33,720 nucleotides of DNA, taken from contig DATCLO010000188.1 in assembly GCA_036563875.1 (NCBI GenBank), forward strand, positions 1 through 33,720, given 5' to 3'. Both the position numbers and the translations under genes were made by a program. Each line of letters opens with the position of its first letter. The stretch's first letter is position 1. Source of the stretch: ZC4RG29 sp036563875. Its GTDB lineage: Bacteria > Bacteroidota > Bacteroidia > Cytophagales > Cyclobacteriaceae. Below the pieces are notes generated by a model. That model saw nothing but the letters and a program-made list of their open reading frames with translations, had not been told where the DNA came from and did not search any database. Shown piece by piece: positions 15,885 through 25,116 of the stretch.

Positions 15885-17279
15885 ATGATCTACGCAAGAC
15901 GTCTTCTCGCGATACTTTTCCTTATACCCCTCGCGTTACATGCGCAGCTTCGTTTGCCGTCACTGTTTGGCGACAACATGGTCTTTCAACGCAACACGCA
16001 AGCCCCGATCTGGGGTTGGGCGTATCCCGGCGTCGATGTGTCAATAAAAGCAAGCTGGAACCAGGAGGAGATAAAAGTAAAGGCTTCCAATTCGGGCACA
16101 TGGATGGCCTCGTTATCCACACCTGATGCCGGGGGGCCGTATACCGTCACGATCTCGTCAGGGTCTGAGATCAAGTTGGAAAATGTTATGGTAGGAGAGG
16201 TCTGGATTTGCTCAGGACAGTCGAATATGGAATGGAGCATGAACGCATCCGCCGATGGTCGAGAAGATATTTCGTCAGCGAACGTCCCGGGTGTACGTCT
16301 GTTTCATGTTCCCAAGGCGGGTGCTGAATATCCTCAAGTGATCGGTGAGGGTACGTGGAAGCCGACGACTCCAGAGAGCGTCGCAGGCTTCAGTGCCGTG
16401 GCCTATTACTTCGGTCGAAAATTGCATGAGGAGCTTGGCGTACCCATAGGGCTTATCAACGCGAGTTGGGGAGGTACTCCAGCTGAGGTATGGATTCCGG
16501 AAGAACGTGTTACGAAAAACGCACGGCTCGTTGAGGCGAATGCCAAACAACGCAACCAGCCGTGGTGGCCCAACAAACCCGGGGTCGTCTACAATGCAAT
16601 GATACACCCTCTGGTGCCGGCCGCCATCGCAGGCGCGATCTGGTACCAGGGAGAAGGGAACACTGCAGATCCGTTCGTGTACAAGGATTTGATGCAACAG
16701 CTCATCGAGGGATGGCGCGAGGCTTTCAGGAAAGACTTCCCCTTTTACTACGTGCAAATTGCACCGTTCACCTATGGCGAGTTTGAAAGCGGTACGCTTA
16801 TCCGCGAACAGCAAGTGAAACTTCTCGAGGTGCCCAAAACGGGAATGGTCGTGATTTCAGATCATGTTGAGGATGTGAAAGACATACATCCCCGATATAA
16901 AAGACCTGTCGGCGAAAGACTCGCTAATCTGGCACTCAGCGAAACCTATGGACGGAGCGAGATCATTGCCCGAAGTCCTGTTTACAAACGCATGGCGGTC
17001 GAGAAGAACCGAATCCGGATTTGGTTCGACAATGTACCCAACGGCCTCATGAGCAAAGGAAAAGAGCTCACTGAGTTTCAGATTGCCGGTGAAGACAGGA
17101 AGTTCGTTCCCGCACGCGCAAGAATTGACGGCAATACCGTTGTTGTCTCAGCAAAAGAAGTGAAAAATCCCGTCGCCGTTCGGTTCGGCTGGCCGAACCA
17201 TTCGATCCCGAACCTTTTCTCCAAAGAGGGGTTGCCCGTCAGCTGCTTCCGCACGGACGATTGGGAGATTCGTCCTTGA
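15885..17279 (+). CDS. Sialate O-acetylesterase (SASA family)
   Basis: The 464-residue product starts from the ATG at 15885, which gives signal peptide MIYARRLLAILFLIPLALHAQ; a GTG 12 codons upstream adds only charged residues before it. The mature protein begins with a beta domain (LPSLFGDNMVFQR, GWAYPGVDVSI) typical of 9-O-acetylesterases. The SGNH hydrolase nucleophile Ser113 lies in ICSGQSNMEWSM, oxyanion-site residues in GTPAEVW and IWYQGEGN, and the Asp/His pair in KDIHPRYKRPVGERLA. It would remove acetyl groups from sialic acid or plant-wall sugars in the periplasm. No sialidase or nan gene is in the window, so hemicellulose acetyl esters are just as plausible substrates. A strong terminator follows. 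Confidence 0.9.
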   Translation: MIYARRLLAILFLIPLALHAQLRLPSLFGDNMVFQRNTQAPIWGWAYPGVDVSIKASWNQEEIKVKASNSGTWMASLSTPDAGGPYTVTISSGSEIKLENVMVGEVWICSGQSNMEWSMNASADGREDISSANVPGVRLFHVPKAGAEYPQVIGEGTWKPTTPESVAGFSAVAYYFGRKLHEELGVPIGLINASWGGTPAEVWIPEERVTKNARLVEANAKQRNQPWWPNKPGVVYNAMIHPLVPAAIAGAIWYQGEGNTADPFVYKDLMQQLIEGWREAFRKDFPFYYVQIAPFTYGEFESGTLIREQQVKLLEVPKTGMVVISDHVEDVKDIHPRYKRPVGERLANLALSETYGRSEIIARSPVYKRMAVEKNRIRIWFDNVPNGLMSKGKELTEFQIAGEDRKFVPARARIDGNTVVVSAKEVKNPVAVRFGWPNHSIPNLFSKEGLPVSCFRTDDWEIRP

Positions 17280-17294
17280 GCTTAGTCAAAAAAG

Positions 17295-17322
17295 AAAAGT
17301 GCCGGGCTGCCCGGCACTTTTT
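17295..17322. terminator. Bidirectional intrinsic terminator
   Basis: AAAAGTGCCGGG (17295-17306) and CCCGGCACTTTT (17310-17321) form a perfect 12-base stem with a CTG loop, flanked by A-runs on the left and T-runs on the right. It can stop both the esterase (plus) and thioredoxin (minus) transcripts, which converge here. Confidence 0.88.
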
Positions 17323-17345
17323 GGTAACATCAACGCCTGATCCGA

Positions 17346-17669
17346 TTAAGCTACCTGAGCTTCCAGCTTTTGTGCTAGGACGGATTTGGGAACTGCACCA
17401 ACCTGCTTGTCTACAATCTGGCCGTTCTTAAACACCAGTAGTGTAGGGATGTTGCGGATACCGTAGCGGGCGGTCACATCCGGATTTTCATCCACGTTAA
17501 GTTTCGCGATCACGGCCTTGCCTTCATATTCGCCAGCCAGTTCTTCTACCAACGGACCGATCATCTTACATGGCCCGCACCATTCGGCCCAAAAATCGAC
17601 CAGAACAGGTTTGTCTGAGTTTACGACCTGATCAAAATTCGAGTCGTTTAGTTCAATAGTCTTACCCAT
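17346..17669 (-). CDS. trxA: Thioredoxin
   Basis: The 107-residue product is a full-length classical thioredoxin: VLVDFWAEWCGPCKM with the redox pair Cys31 and Cys34, LNVDENPDVTARYGIRNIPTLL with the cis-proline Pro75, and the glycine of VGAVPKS near the C-terminus. It reduces cytoplasmic disulfides, including ribonucleotide reductase and peroxiredoxins, using thioredoxin reductase. There is no signal peptide. It lies about 150 bases behind dnaE on the same strand. Read-through from dnaE is possible, but the gap is long enough for its own promoter; no exact TAnnTTTG was found in it. Confidence 0.97.
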   Translation of the reverse strand: MGKTIELNDSNFDQVVNSDKPVLVDFWAEWCGPCKMIGPLVEELAGEYEGKAVIAKLNVDENPDVTARYGIRNIPTLLVFKNGQIVDKQVGAVPKSVLAQKLEAQVA

Positions 17670-17819
17670 CAGAGTACGTATTAAAGGTTAGTTTATTCGA
17701 GCTTTGAAAGCTTTTATGTTTCAACATGTGCCGCCTGGCATAAGTTCAAAGATGAAGGTTTTGCGTTCAAAGTCCAAGCCCTTACCTCCGGCCTACGCCA
17801 AAAAAGGTTGCTTCGGGAA

Positions 17820-20800
17820 CTAAAACACTACATCCACCTCAGCCACCTTCTTCATGCGCTTAACCATGTCGTTGACCGGACTAATACGATACTTCCGGGA
17901 CAAAAGTTCCAGGTTAACGTCACCCCCGTCCGAAATCCTCAGGTAGAGCGGTACCTCGCCCTTAAACTCCTGGCACACCTTTTCAATGTTCTCTATTACG
18001 TCAGTCGTGAGGTCGGCGGCGCTTACCTTCACCTGTAATCCTTTGCTGCGCTTGATCCCGATTTCGTTCAGCAGGTCTATGTTGCGGATTCGGAATTCCA
18101 GGCTCTGGTCTCCCCACTGCTTCCTTACCACGGCTCCTTCTACGAAAAGGAACCAACCAATGTTCATGTAGTTCCGGTGCTTGAGGTAATCTTCTCCGAA
18201 CAGGGTAAACGTAAAGCTGCCGCTGTAGTCTTCCAGTGTGAAACGCCCAAACGGCTTTCCGGTCTTGGTGGTGCGGTGATCCACCTGCGAAACGATACCT
18301 CCAAGTTTCAATTCCCTGCCTTCAAGTTTTTCAAGATCGACGAGGAGATTGCATTGCGCGTTTGAGAACGATTCAAGCTCAAACCTGAAGTTGTCGAGCG
18401 GGTGTCCGGAGATGTAAATACCGACTACTTCCTTCTCCAGGTTGAGTTTCTCAATGTCGTTGAAGGGTTCGACCGGATCGATCCTGGGCTTCGGCATCGG
18501 CGTAGCACTGCCTCCTCCAAACAAGCTCACCTGTGCACTCGCGGCTTCCTGCTGCATACGAGCGGCGAACTTGATGGCCTTCTCGATAAGGCTGGGCTCA
18601 CCATTGTTGGAATACACGTATTGACGTCGGTGAACACCCGGGAAGCAATCGAAAGCACCCGATAGCGCGAGGCATTCATAAGTCTTCTTATTAACGGCAC
18701 GCGGGTTAACGCGACGTGCAAAATCGAAAATGTCTGCAAAAGGTCCGTGTTGCTCTCGTTCCTGGATGATCGACTCGACCGCGGCTTCACCTGCCCCTTT
18801 GATGGCACCCAATCCAAAACGAATCTCGCCCTGTTGATTTACTTCGAAGTAAACGCCCGACTCGTTGATGTGAGGACCAAGAACGCGGATGCCCATGTTC
18901 CGGCATTCTTCGATGAAGAAGGTCACGTTGTCGAGGTTATCCTGCGAGTGTGTCAACACTGCTGCCATATACTCGGCCGGGTAGTTGGCCTTGAGATAGG
19001 CAGTGTGGTATGCCACGAGGGAGTAGCATGTTGAGTGCGACTTGTTGAACGCGTACTGTGCAAATGCTTCCCAGTCGCTCCAGATCTTTTCGCAGACTTC
19101 CTTAGGGTGACCGTTGCGAATACAGCCTTCGATGAATTTATCCTTCATCTTATCGAGGACTGCCTTTTGCTTCTTACCCATCGCCTTACGTAACACATCA
19201 GCATCACCTTTGCTGAAACCTGCAAGACGTTGGGAAAGCAACATCACCTGTTCCTGATACACCGTGATGCCGTACGTTTCTGCGAGATACTCCTCCATGT
19301 CCGGCAGGTCGTACGTAATCGGTTCGCGACCATGCTTGCGATTGATGAATGTCGGAATGTATTCCATCGGACCAGGCCGGTACAAGGCATTCATCGCGAT
19401 CAGATCGGCAAATTTGTCGGGCTTGAGTTGACGCAGGTACTTTTGCATGCCGGGACTTTCAAACTGAAACGTGCCGGCAGTTTCTCCGCGCTGGAACAAT
19501 GCATACGTAGCAGGATCGTCGAGCGGCACCTCATCAATATTGATGTCGATACCCTTGCTCTTCTTTATGTTCTTGAGTGCAGTTCGTATGATGGTAAGCG
19601 TAGTGAGCCCGAGAAAGTCCATCTTCAGCAGTCCTGCACTTTCGACAACGCTGTTGTCGAACTGCGTCACGAGCATGTCCGAGTCTTTAGCGGTCGCCAC
19701 CGGCACGAACTTCATCAGCTCGTCAGGCGTGATGATCACACCACACGCATGTGTTCCCGTGTTGCGCACTGAGCCTTCAAGGACGACGGCCTGCTTGAGC
19801 ACTTGCGCAGCCAGGTTATTGCCTTTCCTGATCTCGTCAAGCTCGCGAACTTCTTCGAATGCGGTTTGCAATGATGTGCCCGGTCTTTCGGGAACAAGCT
19901 TTGCCAACGTATTGGCATCGGCAAGCGGCAGCTCCATGACGCGTGCACAGTCGCGTATGGACGACTTCGCTGCCATGGTGCCATAGGTGATAATTTGTGC
20001 CACCTGCGACTTTCCGTATTTCTCAATTACATAGCGCAACACCTTGTCGCGGCCTTCATCATCAAAGTCGATATCGATATCAGGCATCGACACACGATCC
20101 GGATTGAGAAAGCGCTCGAACAGGAGATTGTACTTTATCGGATCGACGTTTGTAATACCAATGCAGTATGCCACGGCGGATCCGGCGGCAGATCCCCGGC
20201 CTGGACCAACAGCGACGCCCAGTTCACGCGCTTTTGATGTCAAGTCCTGAACGATCAGGAAGTAGCCCGGATAGCCGGTCTTTTGAATCGTATCCAACTC
20301 AAAGTCGAGGCGTGTGCGTATTTCATCCGTGATCTCACCGTAGCGTTTTTTCGCGCCTTCATATGTGAGGTGGCGCAGGTATTCGTCTTCGCTGTTAAAT
20401 TCAGGTGGAATGTCAAAACGAGGCAGAAGCACATCGCGCTCGAGCGAGTAGGTTTCTACCTTGTTCAGAATTTCTTCCAGTGTGTCAAAGGCTTCCGGGA
20501 GGTCAGAGAAGGCGGCCTTCATTTCCTCTGTCGACTTGAAGTAGTACTGATTGTTGGGCAGCCCATATCGATGGCCGCGTCCTTGTCCGATAGGAGTGGA
20601 CCGAAACTCACCTTCCTTGATGCAGAGAAGAACGTCGTGGGCGTCCGACTCGCTGACGTCGAGGTAAAATGCTTCGTTGGCAGGAAAATACTTTACGTTG
20701 TATTTCGCAGCGAACCTTAAAAGGACGTCGTTAACATGATCTTCCTGCGGAACGCCGTGACGGTTAAGTTCGATGTAGAAGTCGTCGCGGAAAAGATCCA

Positions 20801-22001
20801 GCCACCACTTAAATGCTTCCTCTGCCTGGCGTTCTCCAACATTAAGGATAAGATAAGGGACTTCGCTGGTGAGGTTGCCGGTAGTTGCTATCAGGCCTTC
20901 GCGGAATTGTGAGATCAGCGCCTTATCCACCCGTGGATAGATGCCGTAAAGTCCTTCGGTAAAACCAAGCGAACACAAACGCGCAAGGTTGTAGTAGCCA
21001 TTCTTATTTTTTGCCAGCAGTACCTGCGAGTAGCGTTTATCGGGATTGTCTTTAGTGAACTTCAGCTTGAGGCGTTCTTCTGCGATGAAAACTTCGCACC
21101 CTACGATGGGTTTGATGTCCTGGTTAAGGGCTTCCCTCACAAACTTGAATGCGCCGTACATATTTCCGATGTCGGTAAGCGCGAGAGCCTTCATATTAAG
21201 CTCTTTTGCTTTCGACACCATCGCCTTGATATCGGGTGTTGCCTGCAGCACAGAAAACTGTGAGTGCGTGTGCAGGTGGCAGAAAATCTTTTGGCTGAGA
21301 TCGACTGTACTGGCAGTAGTTGTCGTTACACTGGCTTTTGCGGCTTCGCGTCGCGCGAAGTTGGCGACATCGAGATCGGGCTTTTCGTATTCGATCTCAT
21401 TGAGTGGTGTGCCATCGATGGGTGTCACCACGTTGACGTGCATGAGCCCGAAGAAGCAGCGTGCGGTAGCATCGACATCATAGCACGCGTCGTGCGCGTC
21501 GGAGAATCCTACGCCGAAGAGTTTCTCGTGAAGTTCTGTCAGTCGCGGCATCTTGAGTTTGCCGCCAAGACCACCCGCCAGTTGACAATAGTTGGTTGAC
21601 ACAACACCGGTATCCAGTGCCTCGACCTGGAGTATGACCTGCGGATCGAGGTTGAGGCGGATCAACTCGGCACCAATGATGGCCTTGTCGAATTCAATGT
21701 TGTGTCCCACCAGGAGTCGCGTGCGCTGCACGTCCGCCAGGAGGGTGTCCACTACCTTGCGAATGGGGATCCCTTCTTCCTGGGCCCTTTTGGTGGAAAT
21801 GCCGTGAATCTGCTGGGCATTGTAGGGTATGTCAAAGCCGTCAGGACTTACTATATAATTGTGCCGGGCCAGGAGCTTTCCCCGGTTATCGTGGAGCTGC
21901 CACGCGATTTGCACCAGTCTCGGCCAGTTGTCCAGGTCGGTTATCGGGGCAGTCTTATTATGGGGTATGCCGGTAGTTTCGGTGTCAAAAATCAGGTACA
22001 T
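17820..22001 (-). CDS. dnaE: DNA polymerase III alpha subunit with fused N-terminal proofreading exonuclease
   Basis: The 1393-residue product is a replicative polymerase. Residues 1-185 form a DnaQ/epsilon-type 3'-5' exonuclease with an intact DEDDh set: Asp6 and Glu8 (FDTETTG), Asp105 (GHNIEFD), His170 and Asp175. Residues about 238-460 are the PHP domain. Its HLHTH start is kept, but TDIGN (Ile278) replaces the usual TDHGN, and NEAFYL replaces the NDxHYL-type motif. The palm carries VGPGRGSAAGS (598-608) and the catalytic aspartates of PDIDIDF (641, 643). GRxPITYDLP, YQEQVM and NKSHSTCYS mark the fingers, and an OB fold (GGIVSQVDHRTTKTGKPFGRFTLED) lies near the end. The protein stops soon after the OB fold. 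It is thus polymerase plus proofreader in one chain, replacing a separate DnaQ. Confidence 0.96.
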   Translation of the reverse strand: MYLIFDTETTGIPHNKTAPITDLDNWPRLVQIAWQLHDNRGKLLARHNYIVSPDGFDIPYNAQQIHGISTKRAQEEGIPIRKVVDTLLADVQRTRLLVGHNIEFDKAIIGAELIRLNLDPQVILQVEALDTGVVSTNYCQLAGGLGGKLKMPRLTELHEKLFGVGFSDAHDACYDVDATARCFFGLMHVNVVTPIDGTPLNEIEYEKPDLDVANFARREAAKASVTTTTASTVDLSQKIFCHLHTHSQFSVLQATPDIKAMVSKAKELNMKALALTDIGNMYGAFKFVREALNQDIKPIVGCEVFIAEERLKLKFTKDNPDKRYSQVLLAKNKNGYYNLARLCSLGFTEGLYGIYPRVDKALISQFREGLIATTGNLTSEVPYLILNVGERQAEEAFKWWLDLFRDDFYIELNRHGVPQEDHVNDVLLRFAAKYNVKYFPANEAFYLDVSESDAHDVLLCIKEGEFRSTPIGQGRGHRYGLPNNQYYFKSTEEMKAAFSDLPEAFDTLEEILNKVETYSLERDVLLPRFDIPPEFNSEDEYLRHLTYEGAKKRYGEITDEIRTRLDFELDTIQKTGYPGYFLIVQDLTSKARELGVAVGPGRGSAAGSAVAYCIGITNVDPIKYNLLFERFLNPDRVSMPDIDIDFDDEGRDKVLRYVIEKYGKSQVAQIITYGTMAAKSSIRDCARVMELPLADANTLAKLVPERPGTSLQTAFEEVRELDEIRKGNNLAAQVLKQAVVLEGSVRNTGTHACGVIITPDELMKFVPVATAKDSDMLVTQFDNSVVESAGLLKMDFLGLTTLTIIRTALKNIKKSKGIDINIDEVPLDDPATYALFQRGETAGTFQFESPGMQKYLRQLKPDKFADLIAMNALYRPGPMEYIPTFINRKHGREPITYDLPDMEEYLAETYGITVYQEQVMLLSQRLAGFSKGDADVLRKAMGKKQKAVLDKMKDKFIEGCIRNGHPKEVCEKIWSDWEAFAQYAFNKSHSTCYSLVAYHTAYLKANYPAEYMAAVLTHSQDNLDNVTFFIEECRNMGIRVLGPHINESGVYFEVNQQGEIRFGLGAIKGAGEAAVESIIQEREQHGPFADIFDFARRVNPRAVNKKTYECLALSGAFDCFPGVHRRQYVYSNNGEPSLIEKAIKFAARMQQEAASAQVSLFGGGSATPMPKPRIDPVEPFNDIEKLNLEKEVVGIYISGHPLDNFRFELESFSNAQCNLLVDLEKLEGRELKLGGIVSQVDHRTTKTGKPFGRFTLEDYSGSFTFTLFGEDYLKHRNYMNIGWFLFVEGAVVRKQWGDQSLEFRIRNIDLLNEIGIKRSKGLQVKVSAADLTTDVIENIEKVCQEFKGEVPLYLRISDGGDVNLELLSRKYRISPVNDMVKRMKKVAEVDVVF

Positions 22002-22247
22002 CGCGATGGGGTAATGCCGTCACAAGATTGAGAAAAATCAACGGTTTTTGCCCGAATTTTCAAAGAAATGACCCGGCGACGAAGCCAGGGTCCGGCCTTT
22101 TCAAATACCGGAAATCATCCCAAATTGATATTTGAGTCTATGTATTAGACAATTTACTAGATTGGCACATTGATTAACTGGCTGAAAATCAGGGTATGTG
22201 GGAGATTGGCGCGATAATAGAAGGTAGCCATGGCATAAGCCAAAGCG
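22002..22247. other. Intergenic region between dnaE and the sdh genes
   Basis: These bases separate divergently read dnaE and the short membrane peptide. They contain CAAAT-TGAT-ATTTG, an inverted repeat near 22119-22132, and GTCTA-TGTAT-TAGAC just after it; both are short and may be operators. No exact -7 box for dnaE was found, and a long antisense frame here resembles no family. Confidence 0.35.
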
Positions 22248-22361
22248 ATGAAAAAGCTTATACATGCTATAGTGCGCTTCGTGCGCAAAGAGTGGTTTCT
22301 GCTGGTTATGGCCGTGGTGATCGCACTTATCTTCGTGCTCGCCGAGTGGATAGCAGGCTGA
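22248..22361 (+). CDS. Short single-pass membrane peptide (37 residues)
   Basis: An ATG at 22248 opens a 37-codon frame ending TGA at 22361. The product starts with a basic segment (MKKLIHAIVRFVRKEW) followed by about 20 hydrophobic residues (FLLVMAVVIALIFVLAEWIAG), the shape of a one-helix inner-membrane peptide with a cytoplasmic N-terminus. I do not recognise a family. It sits 108 bases upstream of sdhC on the same strand, before the putative sdh promoter, so it is probably a separate transcript or a read-through partner. Membership of the succinate dehydrogenase complex is possible but is inference only. The chance of an accidental open frame this short with such composition is real but small. 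Confidence 0.5.
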   Translation: MKKLIHAIVRFVRKEWFLLVMAVVIALIFVLAEWIAG

Positions 22362-22407
22362 CCCCGGCCTGACCCGCCTCATAATGCCTTTAAATAATAC
22401 ACCGTAA

Positions 22408-22438
22408 TTGTTTAGTAAAGCTTCGGGGGCTATTTTTG
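22408..22438 (+). promoter_or_regulatory. Candidate promoter of sdhCAB
   Basis: TTG at 22408-22410 (-33) is followed after 20 bases by TATTTTTG at 22431-22438, an exact TAnnTTTG match. A start near 22443-22445 leaves about 25 bases of leader before the sdhC ATG at 22470. This is the best complete two-part Bacteroidota promoter in the window. Confidence 0.6.
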
Positions 22439-22469
22439 GCACCGTCTGAATTTTCCGCAGAAGCTTGAT

Positions 22470-23147
22470 ATGAATTGGTTTACAAGCCTTTTTTCCAGTT
22501 TAAATGGAAGAAAACTGGTCATGGCCCTGACCGGACTTTTTTTAATAGTATTTCTGGTCGTACATCTTATTGGGAACCTCCAGTTGCTTAAGTCCGATGG
22601 CGGGCGCGCCTTCAACCTCTATGCGGAGTTCATGACGACGAATCCGCTGATCAAGCTGATCTCTTACGTGCTCTACATTTCGATCCTCGTCCATGTGATC
22701 TGGTCGGCGATCCTCACATCCAGGAATCGTGCGGCTCGCGGCAAGGTGGGATATCAGATGGTAAGGAACTCATCGCACTGGACTTCCCGAAACATGGGAA
22801 TCCTGGGAACTTTCATTTTCATTTTTCTTGTCATCCACCTTCGTGACTTCTGGGCTCAGATGCACTGGGGCGGTATCAGTCGCGTGGTGTACGATGGACA
22901 GGAAGTAAAGGATTTGTATTCAGTGGTGGCCGAAGCATTCGCGCGCTCATGGTATGTGGCGTTGTATGTGGTGAGCATGCTTCTGTTGGCGTTTCACCTG
23001 TGGCACGGATTTGCCAGCGCATTCCAGACTCTGGGGCTGCACCATGTGAAGTATAATGGCACCATTAAGTTTGTGGGCAGGGCGTTTGCCATAATCGTTC
23101 CCGCCATGTTTGCGCTTATCCCCATTCTCATGTTTTCGTGGAGATGA
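22470..23147 (+). CDS. sdhC: Succinate dehydrogenase cytochrome b subunit
   Basis: The 225-residue membrane protein has five helices and is the single large cytochrome b anchor of type-B succinate:quinone reductases (as in Bacteroidota and Wolinella FrdC). Histidines placed to bind two hemes b are His32 (LVVHLIGN), His75 (SILVHVIW), His123 (FLVIHLRDFW) and His176 or His179 (LLAFHLWHGF). It anchors SdhA and SdhB to the inner membrane and passes electrons to menaquinone. It is first in the sdhCAB operon, 41 bases before sdhA, behind a good promoter. Confidence 0.95.
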   Translation: MNWFTSLFSSLNGRKLVMALTGLFLIVFLVVHLIGNLQLLKSDGGRAFNLYAEFMTTNPLIKLISYVLYISILVHVIWSAILTSRNRAARGKVGYQMVRNSSHWTSRNMGILGTFIFIFLVIHLRDFWAQMHWGGISRVVYDGQEVKDLYSVVAEAFARSWYVALYVVSMLLLAFHLWHGFASAFQTLGLHHVKYNGTIKFVGRAFAIIVPAMFALIPILMFSWR

Positions 23148-23188
23148 GAACGTCACGACAATAACAATTCGATACGGCGAACCTACAC

Positions 23189-25114
23189 ATGAAATTAGAT
23201 TCCAAAATTCCTGAAGGACCGATAGCGGAGAAGTGGACGAAGCACAAGTTCAACCTTAAGCTCGTAAACCCCGCCAACAAGCGAAAGTACGAGATCATTG
23301 TAGTGGGTACTGGCCTCGCGGGGTCATCTGCAGCCGCATCGCTTGCAGAACTGGGATACAACGTAAAGGCATTCTGCTTCCAGGACAGCCCGCGCAGGGC
23401 ACACAGCATAGCTGCACAAGGTGGTATCAACGCTGCGAAAAATTATCGAAACGACGGTGACAGTGTTTACCGGTTGTTTTACGATACAGTAAAAGGAGGC
23501 GACTACCGCGCACGCGAAGCCAACGTTTACCGCCTCGCGGAAGTCAGCGTAAATATTATCGACCAGTGCGTAGCACAGGGCGTGCCCTTTGCACGTGAAT
23601 ATGGCGGTCTTCTCGACAACCGCTCGTTCGGTGGTGCACAAGTGTCGCGGACGTTTTACGCGCGCGGTCAAACCGGTCAGCAATTGCTGTTGGGTGCATA
23701 CGGTGCACTAAACCGTCAGATTGCCGCTGGAAAGATAAAGATGTATCCACGCACCGAAATGCTCGATCTCGTTGTTGTCGATGGCATTGCGCGTGGTATC
23801 ATAACGAGAGATCTTATCACCGGAAAGATTGAAGCACACAGTGCGCATGCCGTGTTGCTCTGCACCGGTGGCTATGGCAACGTCTTCTACCTTTCAACGA
23901 ACGCGAAAGGATCCAACGCTACGGCAATATGGCGTGCCCACAAGAAGGGGGCGCTGTTCGGTAATCCATGCTTTACGCAGATACACCCCACGTGTATTCC
24001 GGTGACAGGCAATCACCAGTCGAAACTTACGCTCATGTCGGAGTCGCTTCGCAACGATGGAAGGGTGTGGGTTCCGAAGACACCGGTAAAAGGTCTGAAA
24101 GCTGCCGATGCTGTCAAGATTCCGGAAAGCGAACGCGATTATTTCCTCGAGCGCAAGTATCCGTCGTTCGGAAATCTCGTGCCTCGTGACGTGGCGTCGC
24201 GAAACGCAAAATACGTGTGCGATGAAGGACGCGGTGTAGGTGCTACCGGACTCGCAGTATTTCTCGACTTTGCCGACGCGCTGAAGCGCGATGGAAGGAA
24301 GGTCATTGAGGCTAAGTATGGTAACCTGTTCGACATGTACAAACAGATTACCGGTGACGATCCGTATGAAGTGCCAATGATGATCTATCCTGCCGTTCAC
24401 TATACGATGGGTGGATTGTGGGTCGATTACAACCTCATGACGACAGTTCCCGGTCTGTACGCACTGGGTGAAGCCAACTTCTCCGATCACGGAGCGAACC
24501 GTCTTGGTGCCAGCGCGCTCATGCAAGGTCTCGCCGATGGCTATTTCATTATTCCCTATACGATCGGCGACTACCTCGCGAACCTGGGTTGGAGTAACAA
24601 GATAGGAACCGACCACCCTGCATTCCGCGAAGCGGCTCAAGCAGCTGAAGATAAACTGAAACGTCTGCTTGCGATTAACGGCAACCGAACCGTCGACGAA
24701 ATGCACCGCGAACTGGGCATGACCATGTGGGATTACTGCGGCATGTCGCGAAACGAGGCAGGCCTTAAGCAGGCAAAAGAAAAGATTCGCGAAATCCGCG
24801 ATACCTTCTGGAAGGATGTGAAGGTGACCGGAACAGGAAACGAATTGAATATAGAACTGGAGAAAGCAAACCGGGTGGCCGACTTCCTGGAACTCGCTGA
24901 ACTTATGGTGGACGATGCGCTCCATCGCACGGAATCCTGCGGAGGTCACTTCCGTGAGGAATCACAAACCCCGGAAGGGGAGGCGTTACGCAAGGATGAC
25001 GAATTCTCCTATGTCGCAGCGTGGGAATACCTCGGTGAGGGTCAGCCGGAAGCATTGCATAAGGAAGAACTGCGGTTCGAGAACGTAAAGCTCACGCAAA
25101 GAAGCTATAAGTAG
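23189..25114 (+). CDS. sdhA: Succinate dehydrogenase flavoprotein subunit
   Basis: The 641-residue product carries an N-terminal FAD-binding fold with VGTGLAGSSAA (39-49), the covalent FAD histidine His72 in RRAHSIAAQGGINAAKN, the substrate loop QIHPTCIP and the HYTMGGLW segment. RLGASALMQGLADGYF marks the C-terminal part of the flavin domain, and the helical capping tail ends with HFREESQTPEGEALRKDDEFSYV. It oxidises succinate to fumarate in the citrate cycle, or runs in reverse as fumarate reductase in this fused enzyme type. Length and motifs match the type-B (FrdA/SdhA) group of Bacteroidota. The sdhB start follows two bases after the stop codon. Confidence 0.97.
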   Translation: MKLDSKIPEGPIAEKWTKHKFNLKLVNPANKRKYEIIVVGTGLAGSSAAASLAELGYNVKAFCFQDSPRRAHSIAAQGGINAAKNYRNDGDSVYRLFYDTVKGGDYRAREANVYRLAEVSVNIIDQCVAQGVPFAREYGGLLDNRSFGGAQVSRTFYARGQTGQQLLLGAYGALNRQIAAGKIKMYPRTEMLDLVVVDGIARGIITRDLITGKIEAHSAHAVLLCTGGYGNVFYLSTNAKGSNATAIWRAHKKGALFGNPCFTQIHPTCIPVTGNHQSKLTLMSESLRNDGRVWVPKTPVKGLKAADAVKIPESERDYFLERKYPSFGNLVPRDVASRNAKYVCDEGRGVGATGLAVFLDFADALKRDGRKVIEAKYGNLFDMYKQITGDDPYEVPMMIYPAVHYTMGGLWVDYNLMTTVPGLYALGEANFSDHGANRLGASALMQGLADGYFIIPYTIGDYLANLGWSNKIGTDHPAFREAAQAAEDKLKRLLAINGNRTVDEMHRELGMTMWDYCGMSRNEAGLKQAKEKIREIRDTFWKDVKVTGTGNELNIELEKANRVADFLELAELMVDDALHRTESCGGHFREESQTPEGEALRKDDEFSYVAAWEYLGEGQPEALHKEELRFENVKLTQRSYK

Positions 25115-25116
25115 AA

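Noticed and set aside
22101..22442. 113-codon minus-strand frame between dnaE and sdhC
   Set aside because: It resembles no family, overlaps the sdh promoter and the small plus-strand peptide, and lacks a promoter of its own.
23894..24949. Long antisense open frame (351 codons) inside sdhA
   Set aside because: It lies wholly opposite a certain gene, shows no family motifs, and is explained by codon bias of sdhA keeping the opposite frame open.
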